A stretch of DNA of 39,947 nt from Candidatus Limivicinus sp. Lineage in GTDB: Bacteria; Bacillota; Clostridia; Oscillospirales; Oscillospiraceae. A program made the position numbers and the translations under genes. The stretch covers positions 1 through 39,947 of the forward strand of contig JARHZW010000020.1 of the NCBI GenBank assembly GCA_029264685.1, given 5' to 3'. Positions 24,578 through 32,838 of this stretch are shown piece after piece (positions within the stretch are counted from its first letter, which is position 1; each line of letters opens with the position of its first letter). The notes beneath the pieces are model-generated. The model did no database searches. It saw nothing but the letters and a program-made list of their open reading frames with translations, and had not been told where the DNA came from.

Positions 24578-26893
24578 TTACTTGAGCCAGTAAGCATCAG
24601 CCATATCCTTAATGTAGTACTGGCTGTAGGTATCATACTCTGCGGGGTCTATGGTCAGGCTGAAAGCGTAGTCATAGACAGCAGAGGGATAACCGGTTGC
24701 GAAGTTGAAGCAGGTGTACAGAGGTGTACCGCTGTAGAAACCGTAGATGGGAGCCTGAGACAGCTCATCCAGCATGGGGTTGAAGTCACCCAGAGTGTAC
24801 TGGATAACAAAGCCTGCATTCTTCAGGTTGGGATTCTCAAGGAATCCGGTCATCAGCTGGTCGGAAACAGGGTTGGGAGTAGTGCCGTACCAGTTAAGTA
24901 CCAGAGGCATGTAGTAGTCATCGCCGACCTTCTCGGTCTTGTATGCGCCGTCCTTGGAAGCGAAGGTAATGTCACGCTCATCCATTTCGGATGCGGGAAT
25001 CTTCTTGTAACGAACGCCGGAAACATAATCGGAACCGTCAGCTGCATATACCCAGCCGCCTTCCTCCAGAACAGCAATTGCGCTGTCAACGGAGGTAGCG
25101 TAAGCATCAAGCATCATGCCGTCAGCAATAGCCTCTTTGTACATCCAGGAACCGGAGTAGTAAGGACCGTCAACTGCACCGCCGTAACCGCCGGTGAAGT
25201 CCTTGGCAAACTTTGCTCTGTCCATGCAGTAGGCGATAGCCTGACGAACTTCGGTGAACTGAACAGGACCGAAGTCGGCACGGAAGCCCAGCTTACCGTA
25301 GCCTGCACGGCTGTAGTGGGTGTAAACGAACTTATCGGGGTTCTTATCGCAGAGAGCCAGACCCTCGGAGATGCTCTCGCCGCCGTTGATGGTAGCCAGA
25401 ACGTCAACGCCGCCGGACTTCAGGTCCTCAAGCTGGGTTGCGGGAACGATCTTCTTGTAAACGATCTTCTCGATGGAAGGCTTTTTGCCCTCTCTGTTAC
25501 CCTTGTATTCGGGGTTAAGAGTAAGGACTACGGAGTTGTCAGAGTCATTCCACTGGGAAATTACATACTGACCGGAGTAGGGGTAGGTGCTGTCAGAATT
25601 CCATGCGCCCTTGTAGATATGGTCGGCCATAACGTACTTATCGCCGTTCTTTGCATAGAAGTCATCAGTGAAGTAAACGCCGTTGCCGTCGTCCTTGATG
25701 TCTGCATTATTGAGAAACAGAGCCATGGGCTGAGGATCAAAGGCTACATATGTAATAGCGTAGAAATAGGGGATGTACTGGTCGTCAACAGTGACGGAGA
25801 ACTGGTAGTCGCCCAGAAGGCGCAGACCTGCAAACTCCTTGGAGGTCTTCACAACCTGAGGATTGCCGTCAACATCAGTGGTGGGGTTGCCCTCTCCGTC
25901 AAGAACGGGGAGCTCTGCGGGGCAGCCGGGGCCGGTGTAAGCATCAAAGCTCTTGAAGCCCACATACTGCATACCTGCGGAGTGGTCTCTGCCGGCAGCC
26001 TGAGCGCCGACAGGAGTAGAGAACACCATGGGATGTACCAGATAGTTCTTTGCAGTGATGGGAGAACCGTCGGAGAACTTCAGATCCTCGTGAATGGTGA
26101 TGGTGAAGGTCTGGCTGCCGTCCTCGTTAACAACTTCCTTGTGCTCCTTAACGACGGTGGGGTTCCACTCGAAGTTGCCGTCGGGAGTCTGCTCAACGAT
26201 GCCCAGGCCGGTTATAAGCTTCTGAATGTTGCTGTCAGCAGCGTTGGGGCTGTTTGCGCCGAACATGGCGTAACGGAACTTACCGGAAAGCTCGGTAACG
26301 TCACCGAAGATAATGGAGTTATCGGACTTCTCGGAGGTCCAGTCGATGGAAGCCTGAGTAGGAGCCCAGTAGGGGTTGCTGGGGAATTCCTCAACACCCT
26401 TTATCTGTGCGTTGTAGAAATCATAGTACTCATCGGAGTAAAGGGGAATTTCGGGAAGGAGCTGGTTCCAGCGGGTGATGTAAAGTCTCCACCAGTCGGC
26501 GTAGACATCGTTTTCATCTTCCCAGTCGCCGCCCTCGGGGACAGTAGTGTTATAAACCATAGCACGGCTCAGGAAGTCCAGACCCAGAGTGTAGAATTTA
26601 CCGTCACGCTGGATGTAAGCTGTGCCGGTCTCTTCGTCCTCAACGACATCGGCGATAGTAACCTCATCACCGAACTGTTTGTACAGAGAGATATAGTCTG
26701 CACCATACTCTTTGCCGTTGAGAGTCTTAAGCTCTGCGATTTTGGATTCATCAACAGAAACCTCTTCGGCAGGACCTGCGGGAGCATCTGTAGGAGCAGC
26801 AGACTCTTCAGGTGCATCAGCAGGCTTTTCACCGCAGGCTGCAAGAGAGAAGACCATCATAACAGCAAGCAGTAAAGCAATAAGCTTTTTCAT
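24578..26893 (-). CDS. oppA: Long peptide-binding lipoprotein of importer 2 (family 5)
   Basis: Lipid-anchored solute-binding protein, 771 residues, well above the common 500-600. The lipobox Cys is at 20 (SLAACGEK), followed by an Ala/Pro/Asp linker. The usual family-5 start (about residues 218-285: ADSNIQKLITGL, then HEDLKFSDGSPITAKNYL) comes only after about 190 extra residues. Those include RWNQLLPEIPLYSDEYYDFY at 141-160 and then IKGVEEFPSNPYW. This resembles the segment that ordinary members, and importer 1's protein, have at the C-terminus. The C-terminus here ends without it. This suggests a circularly permuted or duplicated-end member. It is the first gene of importer 2, with ribosome-binding site GGAGG. 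Confidence 0.92.
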   Translation of the reverse strand: MKKLIALLLAVMMVFSLAACGEKPADAPEESAAPTDAPAGPAEEVSVDESKIAELKTLNGKEYGADYISLYKQFGDEVTIADVVEDEETGTAYIQRDGKFYTLGLDFLSRAMVYNTTVPEGGDWEDENDVYADWWRLYITRWNQLLPEIPLYSDEYYDFYNAQIKGVEEFPSNPYWAPTQASIDWTSEKSDNSIIFGDVTELSGKFRYAMFGANSPNAADSNIQKLITGLGIVEQTPDGNFEWNPTVVKEHKEVVNEDGSQTFTITIHEDLKFSDGSPITAKNYLVHPMVFSTPVGAQAAGRDHSAGMQYVGFKSFDAYTGPGCPAELPVLDGEGNPTTDVDGNPQVVKTSKEFAGLRLLGDYQFSVTVDDQYIPYFYAITYVAFDPQPMALFLNNADIKDDGNGVYFTDDFYAKNGDKYVMADHIYKGAWNSDSTYPYSGQYVISQWNDSDNSVVLTLNPEYKGNREGKKPSIEKIVYKKIVPATQLEDLKSGGVDVLATINGGESISEGLALCDKNPDKFVYTHYSRAGYGKLGFRADFGPVQFTEVRQAIAYCMDRAKFAKDFTGGYGGAVDGPYYSGSWMYKEAIADGMMLDAYATSVDSAIAVLEEGGWVYAADGSDYVSGVRYKKIPASEMDERDITFASKDGAYKTEKVGDDYYMPLVLNWYGTTPNPVSDQLMTGFLENPNLKNAGFVIQYTLGDFNPMLDELSQAPIYGFYSGTPLYTCFNFATGYPSAVYDYAFSLTIDPAEYDTYSQYYIKDMADAYWLK

Positions 26894-26974
26894 TGTTTTT
26901 CCTCCTTTTATTTTGTGCGGTTTTTAGCCGCTACATTACACATTGCAGGTGGACCTTCAGCATCGCTCTTAAAA

Positions 26975-27007
26975 CTTTGTGTGGCTTACATCGTAAGCCA
27001 CACAAAG
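26975..27007 (-). promoter_or_regulatory. Perfect 15-bp hairpin in the importer 2 leader
   Basis: CTTTGTGTGGCTTAC and its exact complement are separated by 3 bases. On the minus strand the hairpin is followed by TTTTAAG, about 80 bases before the binding-protein start. It could be an attenuator in the leader or a distant typA terminator. Upstream in the same leader there is another hairpin near 27016-27038. Confidence 0.6.
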
Positions 27008-27087
27008 CGGGCCCATCATGTGCCTGCGAGCAGGAGTTCGCAAGGCTGTGTATTGCCGGCTGCACGCCGACAAGTACGTTAGCCTAT

Positions 27088-27116
27088 ATTTTAAGATATT
27101 CAGCGTTATTTTTCAA
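27088..27116 (-). promoter_or_regulatory. Candidate promoter of importer 2 operon
   Basis: Minus-strand TTGAAA (27111-27116), a 17-base spacer and TAAAAT (27088-27093). It implies a structured leader of about 190 bases before the binding-protein gene. The rest of the 308-base gap holds no gene. Confidence 0.6.
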
Positions 27117-27201
27117 TTTCATTGTGTAACAATTATAGATTTTTGTATAAATCTCTAAATCATTAACTCTTTACTGTTTTAAATTTGTGAATAACGTCCA
27201 A

Positions 27202-29022
27202 TCACTTGTTTCGCATTATGTTCTTCATTCTCTGGCCGTGGTCAAGAATACTCTTTCTCAGTCTCAGGTTCTGGGGTGTGACCTCCAAAAGCTCATCATC
27301 AGCCAGAAATTCCAGACACTGTTCAAGGCTCATCTGTCTTGCAGGAACAAGCCTCAGCGCCTCATCGGAGCCGGAGGCACGGGTATTGGTCAGGTGCTTT
27401 GTGCGGCAGACATTAACATTAACATCCTCGCTCTTGGGGCACACGCCAACTATCATGCCGGCGTAAACCTTTGTACCGGGGGTAATGAACATGGCACCTC
27501 TGTCCTGAGCATTCCAGATGCCGTAGGCGCAGGCCTCTCCTGTCTCGAAGGCAATGAGAGAGCCGGTACTGCGTCTTGCGATTTCGCCCTTATAAGGCTG
27601 GTAGTTTTCAAACACGGAAGCCAGAATACCCTCGCCCTTGGTATCGGTCAGAAATTCGTTTCTGTATCCGAACAGACCTCTGGAGGGCACAAGGAACTCC
27701 ATCTTCATGCGGTTGCCCACAGGAGTCATTTCAAGGAACTCGCCCTTTCTTGAGCCAAGCTTCTCCATTACTGAACCCATGTAATCCTGTGGAACATCCA
27801 CGACCACACGCTCTATAGGCTCGCACTTTTTGCCGTCTATCTCACGGTAAAGAACGCGGGGAGGAGACACCTGAAATTCGTAGCCCTCACGGCGCATTGT
27901 TTCTATTAGTATAGAAAGGCTCATTTCACCTCTGCCTGCCACATTGAAGCCCTCGGTGGAATCGGGGATTTCGGTAACTCTGAGGGAAACATCCTTCATG
28001 GTTTCCTTAATAAGTCTGTCCTTTATCTGTCTTGAAGTTACGAACTTGCCCTCACGGCCTGCGTAGGGACTGTCGTTAACGGAAAAGCTCATCTCCACGG
28101 TGGGAGCGCCGATTTTGACAAAAGGCAGCGGCTCTGCAAAGCCCTTTAAGCACACAGTGTCTCCGATGCTTATCTCACCCAGACCGCTCATGGCAATAAT
28201 ATTTCCTGCGCCGGCCTCGGTTACGGGGACCTTGCCCAGACCCTCATACTGGTAGAGAGAAACAGCCTTGCCCTTTCTGGTGGGGCTGTCGGGGTCATGG
28301 TAGTTGCAGACCTCGATTTCCTGATTCTGCTTTATAACGCCTCTCTCAATACGGCCGATTGCAATTCTGCCCACATACTCGTTATAGTCAAGGCTGCTGA
28401 CCAGCATCTGGAAGGGCTTTTCCTCGTCCTGCTCAGGTGCGGGGATATACTCCAGTATAGTCTCAAAAAGGGGTTTAAGGTCAGTGCCCACAACATCGGG
28501 AGAGTAGCTTGCGGTACCGTTTCTGCCGGAGCAGAAGAGCATGGGGGAATCCAGCTGCTCGTCGGTAGCGTCCAGATCCATAAGAAGCTCCAGAACCTCG
28601 TCCACCACCTCGTGAATTCTCTGATCGGGTTTATCTATCTTGTTGACAACCACAATAACTCTGTGGCCCAGTTCAAGTGCTCTGCTCAAAACGAAGCGGG
28701 TCTGAGGCATGGCACCCTCTGAGGCATCCACAAGCAGTATTACGCCGTTTACCATTTTAAGCACTCGCTCAACCTCACCGCCGAAATCGGCGTGGCCCGG
28801 AGTATCAACAATGTTTATCTTGGTATCGCCGTACCAGACAGCGGTATTTTTAGCCATAATGGTAATGCCACGCTCACGCTCCAGATCGCCCGAGTCCATA
28901 ACTCTGTCCACAATCTCCTGATTTTCACGGTATACGCCGCCCTGCTTGAGCATCTCGTCCACAAGAGTAGTCTTGCCGTGGTCAACGTGTGCAATTATTG
29001 CTACATTTCTCAGTTTATCCAT
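27202..29022 (-). CDS. typA: Ribosome-associated translational GTPase TypA/BipA
   Basis: Elongation-factor-like GTPase that binds ribosomes and helps assembly and stress or cold adaptation. The 606 residues are the family length. GTPase motifs are [15 protein letters not shown] (P-loop), RGITIMAKN (switch I), [14 protein letters not shown] (switch II) and NKIDKPDQR. They are followed by domain II, the EF-G-like domains and the BipA-specific C-terminus. Nothing is abnormal. The upstream region has an extended -10 (TGGTAGAAT) promoter. No obvious terminator lies immediately downstream. Confidence 0.98.
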   Translation of the reverse strand: MDKLRNVAIIAHVDHGKTTLVDEMLKQGGVYRENQEIVDRVMDSGDLERERGITIMAKNTAVWYGDTKINIVDTPGHADFGGEVERVLKMVNGVILLVDASEGAMPQTRFVLSRALELGHRVIVVVNKIDKPDQRIHEVVDEVLELLMDLDATDEQLDSPMLFCSGRNGTASYSPDVVGTDLKPLFETILEYIPAPEQDEEKPFQMLVSSLDYNEYVGRIAIGRIERGVIKQNQEIEVCNYHDPDSPTRKGKAVSLYQYEGLGKVPVTEAGAGNIIAMSGLGEISIGDTVCLKGFAEPLPFVKIGAPTVEMSFSVNDSPYAGREGKFVTSRQIKDRLIKETMKDVSLRVTEIPDSTEGFNVAGRGEMSLSILIETMRREGYEFQVSPPRVLYREIDGKKCEPIERVVVDVPQDYMGSVMEKLGSRKGEFLEMTPVGNRMKMEFLVPSRGLFGYRNEFLTDTKGEGILASVFENYQPYKGEIARRSTGSLIAFETGEACAYGIWNAQDRGAMFITPGTKVYAGMIVGVCPKSEDVNVNVCRTKHLTNTRASGSDEALRLVPARQMSLEQCLEFLADDELLEVTPQNLRLRKSILDHGQRMKNIMRNK

Positions 29023-29071
29023 ATAATTTTATCACCTTAAATTAAAAACTTTTATTTGAACACAAATTAGA

Positions 29072-29100
29072 ATTCTACCATAAAAGCTCGCAAAGTGCAA
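29072..29100 (-). promoter_or_regulatory. Candidate typA promoter
   Basis: Minus-strand -10 TAGAAT (29072-29077) preceded by TGG (extended -10). The -35 is weak, TTGCAC (29095-29100), with a 17-base spacer. Confidence 0.5.
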
Positions 29101-29214
29101 GGCTTAATTTGTGTAAAAGCCTTGATATTACAGGTAATTCTACCCTTTTTCCCGCATCTGCGGCAATATGGTCAAAGCAGGGACATTATGATACCGAAAA
29201 CCTGCTCAAGACTG

Positions 29215-29243
29215 TTGAAAAGGCCGCTCAAGCGTGGTAAAAT
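29215..29243 (+). promoter_or_regulatory. Promoter of the UPF0291 gene
   Basis: Plus-strand TTGAAA (29215-29220), a 17-base spacer and TAAAAT (29238-29243) with a TGG extension. The start is near 29250, about 22 bases before the ATG. Confidence 0.65.
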
Positions 29244-29271
29244 CATAAAAAAAGAAAAACAAGGAGCCGCC

Positions 29272-29481
29272 ATGAAAGAAGAACGCATTAACAGAATCAA
29301 CGAGCTTGCCCATATAGCCAAAGAGCGCCAGCTTACGGAGGAGGAGCTTCAGGAAAGGGATGTGCTGAGGCGTGAGTACATCAACGCTTTTAAGGAGAAC
29401 GCAAAATCCGTGCTCGACAGCGTTGTAATTCAGACCCCCGACGGAAAAAGGCACAAGCTGCAGAGAAAAGAAGATAAGTAA
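29272..29481 (+). CDS. UPF0291 (DUF896, YnzC-like) protein
   Basis: A 69-residue two-helix cytosolic protein of the UPF0291/DUF896 family. The N-terminus MKEERINRINELAHIAKE and RQLTEEELQERDVLRREYINAFKEN form the typical helical hairpin, followed by a short basic tail. The role is not established; the B. subtilis relative YnzC is associated with the SOS region but has no known activity. The frame is open far upstream, but the ATG at 29272 follows AAGGAG at 5 bases and the promoter lies within that extension. It is a single-gene unit ending at a terminator. Confidence 0.9.
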   Translation: MKEERINRINELAHIAKERQLTEEELQERDVLRREYINAFKENAKSVLDSVVIQTPDGKRHKLQRKEDK

Positions 29482-29488
29482 ATTTATC

Positions 29489-29516
29489 GGTGCGTGGTTT
29501 TACGCACCGTTTTATA
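29489..29516 (+). terminator. Terminator of the UPF0291 gene
   Basis: Stem CGGTGCGT/ACGCACCG with a 6-base loop followed by TTTTATAT. Confidence 0.85.
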
Positions 29517-29601
29517 TCATAGAAGACTCGTTTTTTCTTTCTCCTGTAACTTTTCGGTTTGTTATGTAATAAGAAAGTTTATAAAATTTGGGAGGTAAAA
29601 T

Positions 29602-30381
29602 ATGTCTGAATTTAGTGAAAACAAGATTCTTCAGATAATAACCGCCGGCGAAAAAGAGGCCGCCGAACTCATGCTCAGTGCATCAGAGGTTTTGACCGAG
29701 AAAAAGACCGGCAGGCGGGATGTGGTAACAGAATACGACAGGAAAGTCCAGGAGCTTTTGATGAAAAGGCTGTCGGAAGCTCTGCCTGAGGCAAAGTTTT
29801 TCTGTGAAGAGAACAAGCAGCAGGACGATTTAAACTGCGAGCATCTGTTTATAATCGACCCCATAGACGGCACCATGAATTTTGTTCACGGTTTTAATCA
29901 CAGCTGCATATCTGTAGGATACAGGCATAAGGGAGTCCTCACTGCCGCTGCCGTATACAATCCCTATGTAGACGAAATGTTTACCGCTGTGAGAGGGGGC
30001 GGCGCATATTTAAACGGAAAGCCCATCCATGTTCAGGAGGAAAGCCTTTCTCAAAGTGTTGTATGCTGCGGAACCGCTCCATATGACAGTTCTCTCACCG
30101 ATAAGAGCTTTGAGTTAATGAAAAAAGCCTTCTCGGCCGGTCTCGACATACGCCGTCAAGGCTCCGCAGCCCTTGACCTGTGCTCCGTAGCCGCCGGAAG
30201 AGCAGGAATATATTTTGAACTTCAGGTATCTCTCTGGGACTATGCCGCAGGTATGCTCATAGTTGAGGAAGCCGGCGGCCTGTGCCTTACCGTTCAGGGC
30301 AAAGAGCTTCCCGCCGACGGCAGCAAGCCCGGCATATTGGCAGGCGGAAAGCAGGCTGTGGAGGAGTTTTTAAAGCTTTAA
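29602..30381 (+). CDS. suhB: Inositol monophosphatase family protein
   Basis: Magnesium-dependent phosphomonoesterase of the IMPase/SuhB family, 259 residues. Metal-site motifs are FCEEN near residue 70, DPIDGTMNFVHGF near 90 and WDYAAGMLIVEEAGG near 212. The start follows GGGAGG. It stands alone on the plus strand, convergent with rpsR, with a shared terminator. Family members hydrolyse inositol phosphate, 3'-phosphoadenosine phosphate or fructose-1,6-bisphosphate. The context does not decide which, and the symbol is by family only. Confidence 0.9.
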   Translation: MSEFSENKILQIITAGEKEAAELMLSASEVLTEKKTGRRDVVTEYDRKVQELLMKRLSEALPEAKFFCEENKQQDDLNCEHLFIIDPIDGTMNFVHGFNHSCISVGYRHKGVLTAAAVYNPYVDEMFTAVRGGGAYLNGKPIHVQEESLSQSVVCCGTAPYDSSLTDKSFELMKKAFSAGLDIRRQGSAALDLCSVAAGRAGIYFELQVSLWDYAAGMLIVEEAGGLCLTVQGKELPADGSKPGILAGGKQAVEEFLKL

Positions 30382-30398
30382 AAAGAACGCAGACACAA

Positions 30399-30439
30399 AA
30401 ACAGGCAGCATCGGGAAATTCCTGATGCTGCCTGTTTTA
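30399..30439. terminator. Bidirectional terminator between suhB-like gene and rpsR
   Basis: A long inverted repeat (AAACAGGCAGCATC and its complement around an 11-base loop) with flanking A and T tracts serves both convergent units. Confidence 0.9.
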
Positions 30440-30472
30440 CAGACACCCGTTTAAAAACGGTTAAATTGTCAA

Positions 30473-30712
30473 TCAGTCGGTCACGTAAGGCAGGAGAGCG
30501 ATCTGACGGGATCTCTTGATAGCCTCAGTGAGCATACGCTGATGCATAGCGCATACGCCGGTAGTGCGGCGGGGCAGGATTTTGCTGCGCTCGGACATAT
30601 AGCGGCGGAGCTTAGCGGTATCCTTGTAATCAATGCTGGTTGCCTTATCAACGCAGAACTGACATACTTTTCTGCGTTTACGGTTCTTGGGGTTGTTCTT
30701 ATCGAAAGCCAA
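30473..30712 (-). CDS. rpsR: 30S ribosomal protein S18 (zinc-ribbon form)
   Basis: Small-subunit protein S18, partner of S6 on the platform. The 79 residues include the signature [15 protein letters not shown] and the C-terminal [14 protein letters not shown]. It keeps a CxxC pair (VCQFC) and a later CxxH (VCAMH), the metal-binding version of this protein rather than the cysteine-free form. It is the third gene of the conserved rpsF-ssb-rpsR operon. Confidence 0.98.
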   Translation of the reverse strand: MAFDKNNPKNRKRRKVCQFCVDKATSIDYKDTAKLRRYMSERSKILPRRTTGVCAMHQRMLTEAIKRSRQIALLPYVTD

Positions 30713-30736
30713 AGCTGTATCCTCCTATCAAAATAT

Positions 30737-31243
30737 TTAGAACGGCAGCTCGCCGTCACCGTCATCCAGCTCACTGAAGCTGTTGGGTGCGGGGCTTACC
30801 GCATTGCGGCTGTCATTGTAGCCGCTGTTGGAATTTCTGTTGTAGCTGCCGGAATTGCCGTTATAGCTGTCACGATTGTCGTTATAACTGTCACGGCTGA
30901 AACCGTGATTTTCGCTGTCCCTGCGGCTCTCGCCGAAGTAAATGTTATCAGCAACAACTTCTGCACTGCGACGTTTTCCGCCGTCACGGTCGGTCCAGTC
31001 ACGGAGCTGAAGGCGGCCGGAAACTACTGCCATGCTGCCCTTGTGAAAATACTTGCTGACAAATTCGGCTGACTGACGCCATGCCACACAGTCGATAAAA
31101 TCGGTCTGTCTCTCGCCTCCGTCACGGCCGCTGTAATCACGGTCAACAGCCAGAGTGAAAGATGCGACAGGGGTCTGGGACTGGGTATATCTGAGCTCCG
31201 GATCACGGGTCAGACGGCCCATAATAACAATGTGATTTAACAC
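30737..31243 (-). CDS. ssb: Single-stranded DNA-binding protein
   Basis: Tetrameric SSB for replication, repair and recombination. An N-terminal OB-fold (about 1-110: MLNHIVIMGRLTRDPELRYT, FIDCVAWRQSAEFVSKYFHKG) is followed by a low-complexity Ser/Tyr/Asn/Gly linker with DSYN repeats. The acidic tip DDGDGELPF recruits partner proteins. The 168 residues are normal. It is the middle gene of rpsF-ssb-rpsR and starts 12 bases after the rpsF stop. Confidence 0.98.
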   Translation of the reverse strand: MLNHIVIMGRLTRDPELRYTQSQTPVASFTLAVDRDYSGRDGGERQTDFIDCVAWRQSAEFVSKYFHKGSMAVVSGRLQLRDWTDRDGGKRRSAEVVADNIYFGESRRDSENHGFSRDSYNDNRDSYNGNSGSYNRNSNSGYNDSRNAVSPAPNSFSELDDGDGELPF

Positions 31244-31255
31244 TATAATGCCTCC

Positions 31256-31552
31256 TTATTCAGCACGCAGGGTGATCAGGCGGCGGAGAATTCCGTCGGT
31301 GATACCGAGGATACGGTCCAGCTCTGCGGGGAACTCGGGAGCGCTGGTGAACTTCATGAGAACATAGTAGCCCTCGCTGATGTAGTTGATTTCATAAGCC
31401 AGCTTGCGCTTGCCCATTTCCTCCATCTCATCAAGAGTGGCGTTCTCCTCTACAAGGTTCTTGAACTTCTCAACCACAGCAGCGGTCTGCTCTTCGGTGA
31501 AATTGGGGTTGATGATGTACATTACCTCGTACTTTTCGGTTGCTTTTGCCAT
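31256..31552 (-). CDS. rpsF: 30S ribosomal protein S6
   Basis: Small-subunit protein S6, which binds the central domain as a dimer with S18. The motifs YEVMYIINPNFTEEQ, KRKLAYEINYISEGYYVLM and FPAELDRILGITDGILRRL are diagnostic. The frame begins at 31561, but the ATG at 31552 has GGAGGTG six bases upstream, giving 98 residues. It leads the operon, driven by a consensus promoter and preceded by a hairpin that may be the S6:S18 autoregulatory site. Confidence 0.98.
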   Translation of the reverse strand: MAKATEKYEVMYIINPNFTEEQTAAVVEKFKNLVEENATLDEMEEMGKRKLAYEINYISEGYYVLMKFTSAPEFPAELDRILGITDGILRRLITLRAE

Positions 31553-31578
31553 TACTTGCACCTCCTTTTGGTCTTATG

Positions 31579-31599
31579 GCCCCCGGCACATCCGGGAGC
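31579..31599 (-). promoter_or_regulatory. Candidate S6:S18 leader hairpin
   Basis: In the rpsF leader an 8-bp stem (GCTCCCGG/CCGGGGGC with one G-U) closes a 5-base ATGTG loop about 27 bases before the start. Bacteria commonly control this operon through a leader bound by the S6:S18 complex. The position fits; the consensus was not tested. Confidence 0.45.
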
Positions 31600-31629
31600 A
31601 AGGATGCCTATCCATAGATAAGCTTTATT

Positions 31630-31657
31630 ATTATACCGTTTTTTTCTGCATTGTCAA
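31630..31657 (-). promoter_or_regulatory. Promoter of rpsF-ssb-rpsR
   Basis: Minus-strand perfect TTGACA (31652-31657), a 16-base spacer and a perfect TATAAT (31630-31635). Confidence 0.88.
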
Positions 31658-31682
31658 GGGTTTTATGAGATTTTCCCAAAAG

Positions 31683-31731
31683 AAAAAGCTTATGCCTTAT
31701 GCCTTCTCCGCACAAGGTATAAGCTTTTGAT
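31683..31731 (-). terminator. greA terminator
   Basis: An inverted repeat (AAAGCTTAT and CCTT, matched by AAGG and ATAAGCTTT) lies directly after the greA stop with T-rich flanks, upstream of the rpsF promoter. Confidence 0.75.
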
Positions 31732-32235
31732 TTAAAACCGCATTAAAGGTGCGCTGCCGTCGTCCACAGACTTTTCTATAGAGCGGATCTCTGCCTCATA
31801 GCTGTAGCTTTCGTTCACCTGAACGGTGAATTTATCGCCCACCTTTTTGCCAAGAACCTGCTTCCCGAAAGGCGATTCCTTGCTTATAAGGCCCATTCTG
31901 GGGTCGCAGCGCACAGTAGTCACCACCTGTATAATTTCGGTCTCGTCATCCTCAGGCATATAAATTTCCACCTTGTCGAAAAGACCCACTTCGTCCTCGC
32001 CTGATTTGTCGGAGATAACGTGGGCGGTCTTTATCATGCCCTCCAGATACCGTATCCTGCCCTTATTGTGGTTAAGCTCCCGCTTTGCCGTTTTGTACTC
32101 GTCGTTTTCGCTGAGATCACCGAACTCTCTTGTTCTCTTTACCTCGGCCATAAGCTCAGGCATAAGCCGGATTCTTCGGTATTCAAGCTCCTCACGCATT
32201 TTTTTAATGTCTTCTTTTGTCAGTTCGTCGTGCAT
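31732..32235 (-). CDS. greA: Transcription elongation factor GreA
   Basis: RNA polymerase secondary-channel factor that rescues backtracked complexes by transcript cleavage. An N-terminal coiled coil carries the acidic tip (FGDLSENDEYKTAKREL), and the C-terminal FKBP-like domain includes ISKESPFGKQVLGKKVGD. The 167 residues are slightly longer than the common 157-160. It starts 15 bases after the upstream hypothetical gene and is probably co-transcribed with it. Confidence 0.95.
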   Translation of the reverse strand: MHDELTKEDIKKMREELEYRRIRLMPELMAEVKRTREFGDLSENDEYKTAKRELNHNKGRIRYLEGMIKTAHVISDKSGEDEVGLFDKVEIYMPEDDETEIIQVVTTVRCDPRMGLISKESPFGKQVLGKKVGDKFTVQVNESYSYEAEIRSIEKSVDDGSAPLMRF

Positions 32236-32250
32236 AATTTCTGCCTCTCA

Positions 32251-32658
32251 TTACATATCAATACTTATGGAATTAAGACCGTTCTTATCAAATTCATCCA
32301 GATAATCCTCCATCCGCTCCGCAAGCTCCGTAAAGTCCTCCGGGTCTGAATCCTCAAGCCCCAGATCACGCCTTGCAAGCTCCTCGGCAAGGATGTTGAA
32401 AAACACCGCATCCTCGTAATCCGCAATGGCTTCGTGTATTCCGCCCTCTTCGTAGGCCTTGGAGGGCAGAACGTGGCCCATTGAATAGCGCACCAGAGAC
32501 TGCATACCCCTTGAAGGACTGAGGGAAAAGAGTTTTTCCTGTATCTTGTCGTAATCCTCAAAGCGGTCGGTGCCTCTTGTAGAATTCAATATCCAGTTGC
32601 CTATATATACCATGTCAAGAAGCCGCCTGAATTCCTTGTCTGTAAGTTCGATATTCAT
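32251..32658 (-). CDS. Hypothetical acidic protein upstream of greA
   Basis: Unrecognised 135-residue protein, acidic and probably helical, with no membrane segment or signal. It has two similar acidic stretches: an early TDKEFRRLLDMVYIGNWIL and a late DPEDFTELAERMEDYLDEF. The start at 32658 has GGAGG seven bases upstream; the longer frame to 32685 has none. It sits 15 bases before greA, and a perfect TATAAT (32691-32696) lies just upstream, so it heads a two-gene transcript. Function unknown; it is cytoplasmic by composition. Confidence 0.8.
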   Translation of the reverse strand: MNIELTDKEFRRLLDMVYIGNWILNSTRGTDRFEDYDKIQEKLFSLSPSRGMQSLVRYSMGHVLPSKAYEEGGIHEAIADYEDAVFFNILAEELARRDLGLEDSDPEDFTELAERMEDYLDEFDKNGLNSISIDM

Positions 32659-32838
32659 ATTACCGCCTCCTTTGAGCTTCTTCATAATCTATTATAGCAG
32701 ATTGGCAAGCTCAATTCCACTATATAAAAAATACAAATTTTGCACCCATATATTAAATTATCCTTGTGTTAACAGGGAATATGAGTTATATTAAGATGTC
32801 AGCGTATAAATATTTTTCTTTTTTAATAGGAGATATTG

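Noticed and set aside
24458-26875. An 805-codon open frame on the plus strand
   Set aside because: It lies entirely antisense to the importer 2 binding-protein gene. It has low-complexity Val/Leu/Gly-rich translation, no ribosome-binding site and no family resemblance; it is a codon-bias shadow.
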